A stretch of 7,478 bases of DNA from an uncultured Lachnospiraceae bacterium. GTDB lineage: Bacteria; Bacillota; Clostridia; Lachnospirales; Lachnospiraceae. Shown here in pieces: positions 1-6,614 of this stretch. Position 1 is the first letter of the stretch. Each line of letters starts with the position of its first letter. A program made the position numbers and the translations under genes. Below the pieces are notes generated by a model. The model did not search any database. It was not told the DNA's origin and saw only the letters and a program-made list of their open reading frames with translations. The stretch covers positions 1 through 7,478 of the forward strand of contig CAKRNX010000109.1 in NCBI GenBank assembly GCA_934371475.1. The letters are read 5' to 3'.

Positions 1-76
1 GGAGTGGAAACATACAGTAATCAGTATCATTTGGTCAGAGGTTTCAGATGAGCATGTAAGGAGAATTTATCAATGA
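1..76 (+). other. Left edge; possible C-terminal tail of an upstream gene, frame uncertain
   Basis: Two + frames could be the end of a gene entering from the left. One gives a short tail ending ...HLVRGFR with TGA at 49-51. The other stays open to TGA at 74-76, ends ...HVRRIYQ, and overlaps the next gene's ATG as ATGA. The third frame stops at once. Codon choice does not decide between them and no family is recognisable from so few residues. An AAGGAG site at 58-63, 9 nt before the ATG at 73, serves the following gene. No terminator or convincing promoter is seen, so the next gene may be co-transcribed with whatever lies upstream. Confidence 0.3.
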
Positions 77-666
77 AATGTATAGAAGCGCAGCAACTGG
101 TAAAACCTTATCTGAAAAAGCAACTGTCTGACCGGGAACTGGAGCGCTTTCTTGATCATGTGGACGGATGTCCGGACTGCTATGATGAGCTGGAAATTTA
201 TTTCATCATCTATGAGGCGCTGGAGGATATTGAGGACACGCAGAAAACAGAAAAGGATAATTTTGATGAGGAGCTGAAACAGAATATCAGAAATTCCAGG
301 CGATATCTTCATGTGAGAAAGGCATATCGCCTTTTTCGTTTGGCGGCAATTATACTGGCGGAGCTGTTGCTTCTGTTTACAGTCATTACCGGCATTGAGA
401 TGCTGGGAGAAGAGGGCAGCGAGGGAACTACGATTTACCGTGTGATTTATGGCCGATCGCCGCTTCACAGAGATCCGGGGATCCGGGGCGCACAGCCGGA
501 TGAGACGGAAGACCGTGATGTCAGAGAGAGCATAGCAGAGAATGAGACGGAGGTATCGGCGTCTGGTGAATACAATACCGGACTGCCTGGCTGCGAGTTC
601 CAGAGGGTAACGGAGGAGTATATTGAACAGATGCCGTCCGGATGGATGCAGGAGACAGAAACATGA
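73..666 (+). CDS. Membrane-anchored zinc-finger (zf-HC2 / anti-sigma-factor-like) protein
   Basis: 197 residues, ATG at 73 with AAGGAG 9 nt upstream. The N-terminus shows the anti-sigma zinc-finger pattern: Cys3, then His29, Cys33 and Cys36 (H-x3-C-x2-C within FLDHVDGCPDC), which in this family binds zinc and often holds an ECF sigma factor. A charged stretch (about 50-85) leads to one hydrophobic helix at about 88-109 (LFRLAAIILAELLLLFTVITG). The remaining ~88 acidic, low-complexity residues would lie outside the membrane if the zinc finger is cytoplasmic. No sigma-factor gene is visible in the window, so the partner is unknown and an anti-sigma role is inferred from the domain alone. It is followed by polA after 95 nt without an obvious terminator, so they may share a transcript. 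The fold call is fairly safe; the biological role is not. Confidence 0.8.
   Translation: MKCIEAQQLVKPYLKKQLSDRELERFLDHVDGCPDCYDELEIYFIIYEALEDIEDTQKTEKDNFDEELKQNIRNSRRYLHVRKAYRLFRLAAIILAELLLLFTVITGIEMLGEEGSEGTTIYRVIYGRSPLHRDPGIRGAQPDETEDRDVRESIAENETEVSASGEYNTGLPGCEFQRVTEEYIEQMPSGWMQETET
472..487 (+). repeat. Tandem duplication of an 8-mer (GATCCGGG x2)
   Basis: GATCCGGG occurs twice back to back inside the extracytoplasmic region of the zinc-finger gene, encoding part of RDPGIRGA. Eight is not a multiple of three, so gain or loss of one copy would shift the frame and truncate the C-terminal tail. Two copies are too few to call a contingency locus. Confidence 0.5.
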
Positions 667-707
667 ACAGTGGTAGTGCTGACCGGAAAACAATGATTTT
701 GTATTGA
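663..707 (+). CDS. Candidate 14-codon mini-ORF between the zinc-finger gene and polA
   Basis: ATG at 663 overlaps the stop of the preceding gene as ATGA, has AGGAG at 650-654 with 8-nt spacing, and ends at TGA 705-707. The peptide would be MNSGSADRKTMILY. Start context is good, but the peptide is tiny and matches nothing I know. It could be a leader peptide, a coupling device toward polA, or chance. I cannot tell which from sequence alone. Confidence 0.2.
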   Translation: MNSGSADRKTMILY

Positions 708-750
708 GTGGAACAGGATGCAGATTTCCAGGTATTCTTACACATAAAAC

Positions 751-755
751 AGGAG
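751..755 (+). promoter_or_regulatory. Ribosome binding site that fixes the polA start
   Basis: AGGAG lies 6 nt before the ATG at 762. The frame is open further up to a GTG at 708 and has another ATG at 756, but the 708 start has no such site and 756 abuts the AGGAG directly. The family N-terminus (KIVLIDGHSILNRAFYG) begins right after 762. Confidence 0.8.
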
Positions 756-761
756 ATGGAT

Positions 762-3413
762 ATGAACAGGGAAAAAATTGTGCTGATTGACGGACACAGT
801 ATTCTGAACCGGGCTTTTTACGGGATCCCGGATCTGACAAACGGAGAAGGACTGCATACGAATGCTGTTTACGGCTTTCTTAATATTATGTTTAAAATAT
901 TGGATGAGGAAAAGGCGGAGTATCTGGCGGTGGCGTTTGATCTGAAAGCACCTACATTCCGCCATAAAATGTATGCGGAATATAAGGGCACCCGCAAGCC
1001 TATGCCGGAGGAACTGCGGGAGCAGGTGCCTCTGATGAAAGAAATGCTGACAGCAATGGGTGTTCCGCTGATGATGATGGAAGGATATGAGGCAGATGAC
1101 CTGCTGGGCACTGTGTCAAAACAGATGGAGGAGCAGGGGCTGGAAGTCTCTGTGATTTCAGGCGACAGGGATCTGCTGCAGCTTGCTTCAGACCATACAT
1201 GCATCAGGATTCCCAAGACAAAACGGACAGGGACAGAGATCGAGGATTATCATACGAACGATGTGCTGGAACATTATCAGGTAACACCGACACAGATAAT
1301 AGATCTGAAAGCGTTGATGGGAGATACATCTGATAATATCCCCGGTATTCCAGGTGTGGGAGAGAAGACAGCAGCCAAGATTATCGGACAGTACGGCAGC
1401 ATTGAGAATGCGTATGAACATGTGGAGGAAATCAAGCCGAACAAAGCCAGGGAATCTCTGAAAGAGCATTATGATCTGGCAAAGCTGAGCAAGAAACTGG
1501 CTGCGATTGACCGGAATGCACCGTTTCATCTGGAGCTTGAAAAAGCAGAGATTGGCAATCTCTATACGTCTCAGGCTCTGGAGCTGTGCAGACGCCTGGA
1601 ATTTAAAAATATGCTGTCACGGTTTGAAACACAGGATGCAGAGGATGGTGGGGAGCTAAATATTTCTTTGATTGACAGCTTGGCGGAGGCAGAAAGTTTT
1701 TTTGCGGAGGCGATGAAACTGGAAGCGGTGGGAATACAGCTGATTCATGAGGAGGGCCGTCTTTTGGGGACAGCTGTTGCAGGACTTTCCGGGGGAGCCG
1801 GCTATGTGCCTGTGCAGGGATTTGTGACAGAGGAATATCTGAAGGATAAGCTGAAAGAAATGCAGGAATGTAGTCCTCTTCTGTGTTTCCTTAATCTGAA
1901 AGAACAGCTGCAGTTTCTGGATGAAGAAAACACAGACAGGATGCAGAGCCGCTGTTTTGACGCGGCAATCGGCGCTTATCTGCTGAATCCACTGAAAAAT
2001 GAGTATCTGTATGACGGTATTGCGAGGGATTTCTGCCAGAAAAACTATCCGGCCAGAGAGGAACTGCTGGGCAAAAAGACCTGTATACAGATGACAGAAG
2101 AACATATGGAGATAGTGGCAAAATACGCCTGTTTCCAGGCAGCCGCCGCGTTGGAGGCGTACAGGCCGATGCGCGAAAGACTTGAGCAGGAACAGATGGG
2201 CCGTCTTTTCGATGAAGTAGAAATGCCGCTTCTGTTTGCGCTTTACCATATGGAAAGAGAGGGCGTTCTTGTAAAGGCGGATGAGCTGAGAGAGTACGGG
2301 ATCCGGCTTGAGAGCCGGATCGGACAGCTGGAGCAGGAAATCTATGAACTGGCAGGAGAGACATTTAATATCAATTCTCCCAAGCAGCTTGGCGTGCTTC
2401 TGTTTGAAAAACTGCAGATGCCGTATGGGAAAAAGACAAAGACCGGCTATTCTACAGCAGCGGATGTGCTGGAAAAACTGGCGCCGGAGTATCCATTAGT
2501 ATCTATGATTCTGGAATACCGACAGCTGACAAAGCTGAAATCCACATATGCGGACGGGCTGGCTGCCTTTATCGGAGCAGACGGACGGATTCACAGCAAA
2601 TTTAACCAGACGATCACGGCTACCGGCAGGATCAGCAGTGCAGACCCCAATTTGCAGAATATTCCTGTTCGCACAGAGCTGGGGCGTCAGCTGCGGAAGG
2701 TATTTGTGCCGAGGGAAGGATGCGTGTTTGTGGATGCTGATTATTCCCAGATTGAGCTGCGCGTGCTGGCGCATATGTCGGGAGACCAGCAGCTGATCAA
2801 TGCCTACCGGGAAGCACAGGATATTCACGCCATCACAGCCTCACAGGTGTTTCATGTGCCGTTGGATCAGGTAACTGCTCTGGAAAGAAGGAATGCCAAG
2901 GCGGTCAATTTCGGCATTGTGTACGGGATCAGCTCATTTGGTCTCAGCCAGGATCTGAGCATTACAAGAAAAGAAGCGCAGCAGTATATTGAGCAGTATT
3001 TTAAGACATATCCGGGGATCAAAAATTTTCTGGACGGGTCAGTAAAAAATGCAAAAGAAAAGGGGTATGCGGTGACGCTTTTTGGCAGGAGAAGACCTAT
3101 GCCGGAATTGAAATCCAGTAATTTCATGCAGAGATCTTTCGGTGAACGTGTGGCGATGAATGCACCGATACAGGGAACAGCGGCAGATATTATCAAGATT
3201 GCCATGGTGCGTGTGGATGCGAGACTGCGGGAAGAAAAACTGCAGTCTAGGCTGGTGCTTCAGATCCACGATGAGCTGTTGATTGAGGCGAGAGAGAATG
3301 AGCTGGAACAGGTAAAAAAGATTTTAGGGGAGGAAATGACGGGGGCAGCCGGACTGGCTGTTCCGCTGGAAATTGATATGCATACGGGGTACAGCTGGTA
3401 TGATGCAAAATAA
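762..3413 (+). CDS. polA: DNA polymerase I (5' nuclease active, proofreading domain degenerate)
   Basis: 883 residues, the usual length for Firmicute Pol I. It fills gaps and removes RNA primers during Okazaki-fragment maturation and excision repair. Residues 1-~290 are the 5' flap nuclease: IDGHS with Asp10, AFD60, YEADDLLGT (110-117), SGDRDLLQL (133-141) and GDTSDNIPGIPGVGEKTA (187-204). Residues ~300-480 have the 3'-5' exonuclease fold, but by eye alignment the four metal-binding acids are replaced (about Gly324, Gln326, Gln382, Gln459), so proofreading is presumably absent, as known for Bacillus and other Gram-positive Pol I. Residues ~485-883 are the polymerase: motif A DADYSQIELR with catalytic Asp660, O-helix RRNAKAVNFGIVYG (Arg709, Lys713, Phe717, Tyr721), motif C QIHDELLIE with Asp837. 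Phe717 is the usual residue discriminating against dideoxynucleotides. The 3' end overlaps coaE by 14 nt. Confidence 0.98.
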   Translation: MNREKIVLIDGHSILNRAFYGIPDLTNGEGLHTNAVYGFLNIMFKILDEEKAEYLAVAFDLKAPTFRHKMYAEYKGTRKPMPEELREQVPLMKEMLTAMGVPLMMMEGYEADDLLGTVSKQMEEQGLEVSVISGDRDLLQLASDHTCIRIPKTKRTGTEIEDYHTNDVLEHYQVTPTQIIDLKALMGDTSDNIPGIPGVGEKTAAKIIGQYGSIENAYEHVEEIKPNKARESLKEHYDLAKLSKKLAAIDRNAPFHLELEKAEIGNLYTSQALELCRRLEFKNMLSRFETQDAEDGGELNISLIDSLAEAESFFAEAMKLEAVGIQLIHEEGRLLGTAVAGLSGGAGYVPVQGFVTEEYLKDKLKEMQECSPLLCFLNLKEQLQFLDEENTDRMQSRCFDAAIGAYLLNPLKNEYLYDGIARDFCQKNYPAREELLGKKTCIQMTEEHMEIVAKYACFQAAAALEAYRPMRERLEQEQMGRLFDEVEMPLLFALYHMEREGVLVKADELREYGIRLESRIGQLEQEIYELAGETFNINSPKQLGVLLFEKLQMPYGKKTKTGYSTAADVLEKLAPEYPLVSMILEYRQLTKLKSTYADGLAAFIGADGRIHSKFNQTITATGRISSADPNLQNIPVRTELGRQLRKVFVPREGCVFVDADYSQIELRVLAHMSGDQQLINAYREAQDIHAITASQVFHVPLDQVTALERRNAKAVNFGIVYGISSFGLSQDLSITRKEAQQYIEQYFKTYPGIKNFLDGSVKNAKEKGYAVTLFGRRRPMPELKSSNFMQRSFGERVAMNAPIQGTAADIIKIAMVRVDARLREEKLQSRLVLQIHDELLIEARENELEQVKKILGEEMTGAAGLAVPLEIDMHTGYSWYDAK
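2300..2321 (+). repeat. Perfect 9-bp hairpin inside polA
   Basis: GATCCGGCT (2300-2308), loop TGAG, AGCCGGATC (2313-2321). It is GC-rich and perfectly paired but lies within the start of the polymerase domain, encoding GIRLESRIG, with no U-tract after it. It is probably incidental to the coding sequence. Confidence 0.5.
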
Positions 3414-4020
3414 AAAGACAATACTGGGGATCACGGGCGGCGTGGGCGCAGGAAAGAGTACGGTGCTTTCCTATCTGGAAAAATGGTATGGTGCCAGACT
3501 GATCCTGTGCGATGATGTGGCGAGGATTCTGCAGGAGCCGGGCGGTGCCTGCTATGAGCCGATGCGTGTGATGTTTGGCGATGCATTTCTTTTTCCGGAC
3601 GGAACGTTTGACCGGAAAAAGATCGCCGGAATTGTGTTTTCCGATGGCCATATGCTGGGAAAGCTGAATGCGATTGTCCATCCAGCAGTAAAGAAATGGG
3701 TGCAGAATGAGATCCTCCGCATTCGTGAAAATGATCCGGGACAGCTGATTGTGATTGAGGCAGCTCTTCTTCTGGAAGAACATTATGATGAGATCTGCGA
3801 TGAGGTCTGGTATATTTATACGGAAGAAAAAGTCCGACGCTACCGTCTGCAGAAGGATCGCGGTTATTCCGATGAAAAGATTACTCATATGATACAGAAT
3901 CAGAAACCGGATGCTTATTTTCGGGAACATTGTCATTTTACAGTTGACAACAGCAGTGATAATATGGAAAATACATATGAGCAAATAGATAAAGGACTGA
4001 ATACACATGGATTTTTGTAG
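3400..4020 (+). CDS. coaE: Dephospho-CoA kinase
   Basis: 206 residues from ATG 3400 (205 if the adjacent ATG at 3403 is used), typical for CoaE. It phosphorylates the 3'-hydroxyl of dephospho-CoA with ATP, the last step of coenzyme A synthesis, in the cytoplasm. Visible signatures are the P-loop GGVGAGKS (13-20), the LCDD segment (36-39) of the substrate site, LNAIVHPAV (89-97), the Walker B-like IVIEAALLLEE (117-127), and the basic lid-like RRYRLQKDRGYSDEK (146-160). An in-frame TTG at 3373 would add nine residues absent from the family and is rejected. Only a weak GGGG (3386-3389) precedes the ATG, so translation probably depends on coupling: the gene starts inside the last 14 nt of polA, and its own last 14 nt overlap the walJ-like gene. 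Confidence 0.96.
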   Translation: MMQNKKTILGITGGVGAGKSTVLSYLEKWYGARLILCDDVARILQEPGGACYEPMRVMFGDAFLFPDGTFDRKKIAGIVFSDGHMLGKLNAIVHPAVKKWVQNEILRIRENDPGQLIVIEAALLLEEHYDEICDEVWYIYTEEKVRRYRLQKDRGYSDEKITHMIQNQKPDAYFREHCHFTVDNSSDNMENTYEQIDKGLNTHGFL

Positions 4021-4804
4021 TATAGCCAGCGGGAGCAGCGGAAACTGTATTTACGTTGGCTCTGATCATTCCGGAGTGCTGGTGGATGCCGGTATCAGCG
4101 GAAAAAAAATCACAGAGGGGCTGCATGGGATAGACCGAAAGCCGGAGGAGTTGGACGGGATCCTGATCACGCACGAACATTCTGACCATATCAAGGGGCT
4201 GGGAGTGCTCAGCCGCAAATACGGGCTGCCGATTTACGGGACCCACGGTACGATCGAGGCGATCAGAGACTGTTCGGGCCTGGGAAAAATTGACGGGAGC
4301 CTGTACCATGAGATTGAGGCGGATCATCCGTTTACTGTGGGAGATCTGGATATTTCTCCGTTCTCTATTTCTCATGATGCAGCGGAGCCTGTGGCATACC
4401 GTCTGCAAAATAATGGAAAGGCGGTAGCGGTGGCGACAGATATGGGCTGTTACAGCGATTATACCGTAAGTTATCTGAAGGGGCTGGACGGCATTCTGCT
4501 GGAGGCCAACCATGATATTAATATGCTTCAGGTGGGAGCGTACCCCTATCCGTTAAAGCAGCGTATTCTGGGCAGGTTCGGACATCTGTCCAATGATCAT
4601 GCGGGGCGTCTGCTGTGTCAGATTCTTCATGACAATCTGAAGGCAATTATACTGGGACATCTCAGCAAGGAGAACAACTATGAAGCGCTTGCCTATGCGA
4701 CAGTGTGTGCAGAGATAACTATGGGTGAAAATCCATACAGGGCAGATGATTTTCCAATACAGGTGGCAAAACGCGATCAGGCACTGCCCCTGATCGCTTT
4801 ATGA
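4007..4804 (+). CDS. walJ: WalJ/YycJ-type metallo-beta-lactamase-fold hydrolase (probable DNA exonuclease)
   Basis: 265 residues, full length for the YycJ/WalJ family. The metal site is complete: THEHSDH (55-61), His123 in ISHDAAEP, Asp145 in VATDMG, EANHD (166-170), the family GHLSNDHAG (192-200) and C-terminal GHLSKENN (217-224). In Bacillus the homologue sits with the WalRK two-component genes and has been linked to DNA processing; here it sits after polA and coaE, which fits a DNA-related role better than cell-wall signalling, though that is inference. Start: ATG 4007 within the last 14 nt of coaE, with AAGGA at 3992-3996, 10 nt upstream. The last codons (RDQALPLIA) form one strong hairpin (4773-4797). 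The family assignment is very safe; the substrate is not shown by the sequence. Confidence 0.92.
   Translation: MDFCSIASGSSGNCIYVGSDHSGVLVDAGISGKKITEGLHGIDRKPEELDGILITHEHSDHIKGLGVLSRKYGLPIYGTHGTIEAIRDCSGLGKIDGSLYHEIEADHPFTVGDLDISPFSISHDAAEPVAYRLQNNGKAVAVATDMGCYSDYTVSYLKGLDGILLEANHDINMLQVGAYPYPLKQRILGRFGHLSNDHAGRLLCQILHDNLKAIILGHLSKENNYEALAYATVCAEITMGENPYRADDFPIQVAKRDQALPLIAL
4773..4797 (+). terminator. Strong hairpin over the walJ 3' end; weak terminator or attenuator candidate
   Basis: GCGATCAGG (4773-4781) pairs perfectly with CCTGATCGC (4789-4797) around a 7-nt loop. It is flanked by AAAAC on the left and followed by only TTTA, then the walJ stop (4802-4804) and the AAGGAGG of the next gene (4807-4813). 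The U-run is too short for efficient intrinsic termination. It could reduce read-through into the ACT/PFL pair, protect the polA-coaE-walJ mRNA 3' end, or affect the nearby ribosome site. Confidence 0.4.
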
Positions 4805-4820
4805 ATAAGGAGGATATCTT

Positions 4821-5093
4821 ATGAAAAAAACAATCATTACTGTAGTCGGACAGGATACAGTTGGTATCATTGCAAAGGTCTGCACATATCTGGCAGACCA
4901 TAATATTAATATTCTGGATATTTCTCAGACTATTGTAAACGGATATTTTAACATGATGATGGTGACAGATGCGACAGCCGCCGTGGAGGATGCAGTGACC
5001 ATCGCAGACGAGATGGATGAGCTGGGCCGCAGCATGGGGCTGAGTATCCGCTGTATGCATGAAGACATTTTCAATACCATGCACCGTATTTAA
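4821..5093 (+). CDS. ACT-domain protein, UPF0237 family
   Basis: 90 residues, essentially one ACT domain (beta-alpha-beta-beta-alpha-beta), the small-molecule (often amino-acid) sensing fold. The opening ITVVGQDTVGIIAKVCTYL (6-24), then NINILDISQTIVNG (28-41) with a Gly-containing ligand-site turn, and a second half ending at an acidic/amphipathic tail, match UPF0237 proteins related to glycine-cleavage regulator-like ACT proteins. The ligand is not known. AAGGAGG (4807-4813) with 7-nt spacing is one of the best ribosome sites in the window, implying high translation. It lies 16 nt after walJ and 11 nt before the PFL-like gene. The ACT/PFL-like pairing is conserved in Firmicutes and suggests the small protein senses a metabolite for its partner; this is inference. 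Confidence 0.92.
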   Translation: MKKTIITVVGQDTVGIIAKVCTYLADHNINILDISQTIVNGYFNMMMVTDATAAVEDAVTIADEMDELGRSMGLSIRCMHEDIFNTMHRI

Positions 5094-5097
5094 GGAG
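5092..5097 (+). promoter_or_regulatory. Ribosome binding site overlapping the ACT-gene stop codon
   Basis: AAGGAG begins inside the TAA stop (5091-5093) of the ACT gene and lies 7 nt before the ATG at 5105. This compact arrangement points to coupled expression of the two proteins. A further ATG at 5114 is a less well-spaced alternative start. Confidence 0.8.
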
Positions 5098-5104
5098 ACC
5101 GACT

Positions 5105-6469
5105 ATGATTAATATGACAGAAGCGACAGAAACGATCAAGATGATTACCAAGGAAAATCTGGATGTCCGCACGATTACGATGGGCATCAGCCTTCTGGAC
5201 TGTATTGATTCGGATCTGGATAAACTGAATAAAAATATCTACGAAAAGATCACATCCATGGCGCACAATCTGGTATCTGTGGGACAGGATATTGAGAAAG
5301 AATACGGGATTCCGATTGTGAATAAACGTATTTCCGTGACACCGATTGCACTGGTTGGCGGCAGCGCCTGCAAGTCACCGGAAGATTATGTAACCATCGC
5401 CCGCACCATGGATCAGGCGGCCAAAGAAGTAGGTGTCAATTTTATTGGAGGATTTTCCGCGCTGGTATCCAAGGGGATGACAGCGAGCGATGAACTGCTG
5501 ATCCGGGCAATCCCGGAGGCGCTGGCAGTAACGGAGAGAGTCTGCAGCTCTGTGAATGTGGGATCTACCAAGTGCGGTATTGATATGGATGCGGTTCGTC
5601 TGATGGGAGAGATTATTCTCCAGGCAGCGGAGCTGACAAAGGAACAGGATTCTCTTGGATGTGCAAAACTTGTAGTATTTTGCAATGCACCGGATGATAA
5701 TCCGTTTATGGCGGGTGCGTTCCATGGTGTGACAGAGGGCGATGCGGTAATCAATGTGGGAGTCAGCGGTCCCGGTGTAGTCAAGACGGCTCTGGAACAG
5801 GTGCGCGGGCAGGGATTTGAGATACTGTGTGAGACAATCAAAAAGACAGCTTTTAAGATTACAAGAGTCGGTCAGCTGGTGGCACAGGAGGCTTCCAGAC
5901 GGCTGAATGTTCCGTTTGGTATTATTGATCTGTCTCTGGCGCCGACACCGGCCATCGGAGACAGCGTGGCCGATATTCTCTGTGAGATCGGTCTGGAACA
6001 TGCAGGAGCACCCGGGACGACGGCGGCTCTGGCGCTGTTGAATGATCAGGTAAAAAAGGGCGGTGTAATGGCTTCTTCCTATGTGGGAGGGCTCAGCGGC
6101 GCGTTCATTCCGGTCAGTGAAGATCAGGGAATGATTAATGCGGTGGAGGCCGGTGCTCTGACGCTGGAGAAACTGGAAGCTATGACCTGTGTCTGCTCTG
6201 TGGGACTTGATATGATTGCAGTTCCGGGAACAACAAAAGCATCTACTTTGTCCGGTATTATTGCGGATGAGATGGCGATCGGAATGGTCAACCAGAAGAC
6301 AACGGCTGTACGTCTGATCCCGGTTATCGGCAAAGATGTAGGGGAAACGGTAGAGTTTGGCGGCCTTCTGGGACATGCACCTATCATGCCGGTCAATCAG
6401 TTCGCCTGTGATGCATTTGTATCCAGAAAGGGAAGGATCCCGGCTCCGATTCACAGCTTTAAAAACTAG
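5105..6469 (+). CDS. UPF0210 / PFL-family protein (DUF711)
   Basis: 454 residues, normal length for UPF0210. The protein has the family's characteristic stretches: DVRTITMGISLLDC (20-33), RISVTPIALVGGSA (75-88), NFIGGFSALVSKGM (112-125), SSVNVGSTKCGIDMDAV (148-164), GVSGPGVVKTAL (219-230), SLAPTPAIGDSVADIL (277-292), CSVGLDMIAVPGTT (364-377), and the conserved end GRIPAPIHSFKN (443-454). It is a cytoplasmic protein with a fold related to pyruvate formate-lyase/ribonucleotide-reductase barrels, but I see no C-terminal glycyl-radical motif (RVxGY), so it should not be called a formate-lyase. Reaction unknown. It is encoded immediately after its ACT-domain partner. Its TAG stop (6467-6469) lies in the left terminal repeat of the 167-bp element, yet the protein end looks intact. 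Confidence 0.93.
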   Translation: MINMTEATETIKMITKENLDVRTITMGISLLDCIDSDLDKLNKNIYEKITSMAHNLVSVGQDIEKEYGIPIVNKRISVTPIALVGGSACKSPEDYVTIARTMDQAAKEVGVNFIGGFSALVSKGMTASDELLIRAIPEALAVTERVCSSVNVGSTKCGIDMDAVRLMGEIILQAAELTKEQDSLGCAKLVVFCNAPDDNPFMAGAFHGVTEGDAVINVGVSGPGVVKTALEQVRGQGFEILCETIKKTAFKITRVGQLVAQEASRRLNVPFGIIDLSLAPTPAIGDSVADILCEIGLEHAGAPGTTAALALLNDQVKKGGVMASSYVGGLSGAFIPVSEDQGMINAVEAGALTLEKLEAMTCVCSVGLDMIAVPGTTKASTLSGIIADEMAIGMVNQKTTAVRLIPVIGKDVGETVEFGGLLGHAPIMPVNQFACDAFVSRKGRIPAPIHSFKN

Positions 6470-6483
6470 AGCGTGTTTGAAAA
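6466..6483 (+). repeat. Left terminal inverted repeat of the MITE-like element
   Basis: CTAGAGCGTGTTTGAAAA. It contains the TAG stop of the PFL-like gene. Its only difference from the right repeat is C6472, opposite A6626. Confidence 0.85.
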
Positions 6484-6614
6484 GGGCTTTTTGTGAGCTG
6501 CGAGTTCCAGTTTGTGGGAGATTTTGCCCGAATGAGGGCGGCGTAGCGAGGCTACGTCAACCGAATAAGGACAAAATATACCGTAAAGCGGGGCTTGCAG
6601 ATCGCGGAAATGTT

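Noticed and set aside
590..603. GCTGCGAGTTCCAG occurs both here and at 6497-6510 in the element
   Set aside because: A single 14-base match between two sites in 7.5 kb is not far from chance and there are no extended flanks or terminal repeats around this copy.
708..761. GTG start giving an 18-residue longer PolA
   Set aside because: No ribosome site before it, extra residues absent from the family, and a clear AGGAG precedes ATG 762.
70..840. Minus-strand open frame of 256 codons opposite the zinc-finger gene
   Set aside because: Rich in Arg, Leu and Ser without recognisable domain; the + strand gene has zinc ligands, a membrane helix and a ribosome site.
1656..2249. Minus-strand open frame opposite the polA exonuclease-like region
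   Set aside because: The + frame is continuous with Pol I on both sides; the antisense translation is Phe/Leu/His-rich shadow sequence.
2300..2321. Perfect 9-bp hairpin in polA as a possible terminator
   Set aside because: It is mid-gene, has no U-tract and is explained by the codons of a charged helix; kept only as a minor repeat.
3247..4008. Minus-strand open frame of 253 codons opposite coaE
   Set aside because: Fully overlaps coaE, whose P-loop and other motifs are clear; no motif or ribosome site supports the antisense frame.
5375..6454. Long minus-strand open frame (359 codons) opposite the PFL-like gene
   Set aside because: It is antisense to a well-recognised conserved protein, lacks any family signature and has composition typical of a reverse-frame shadow.
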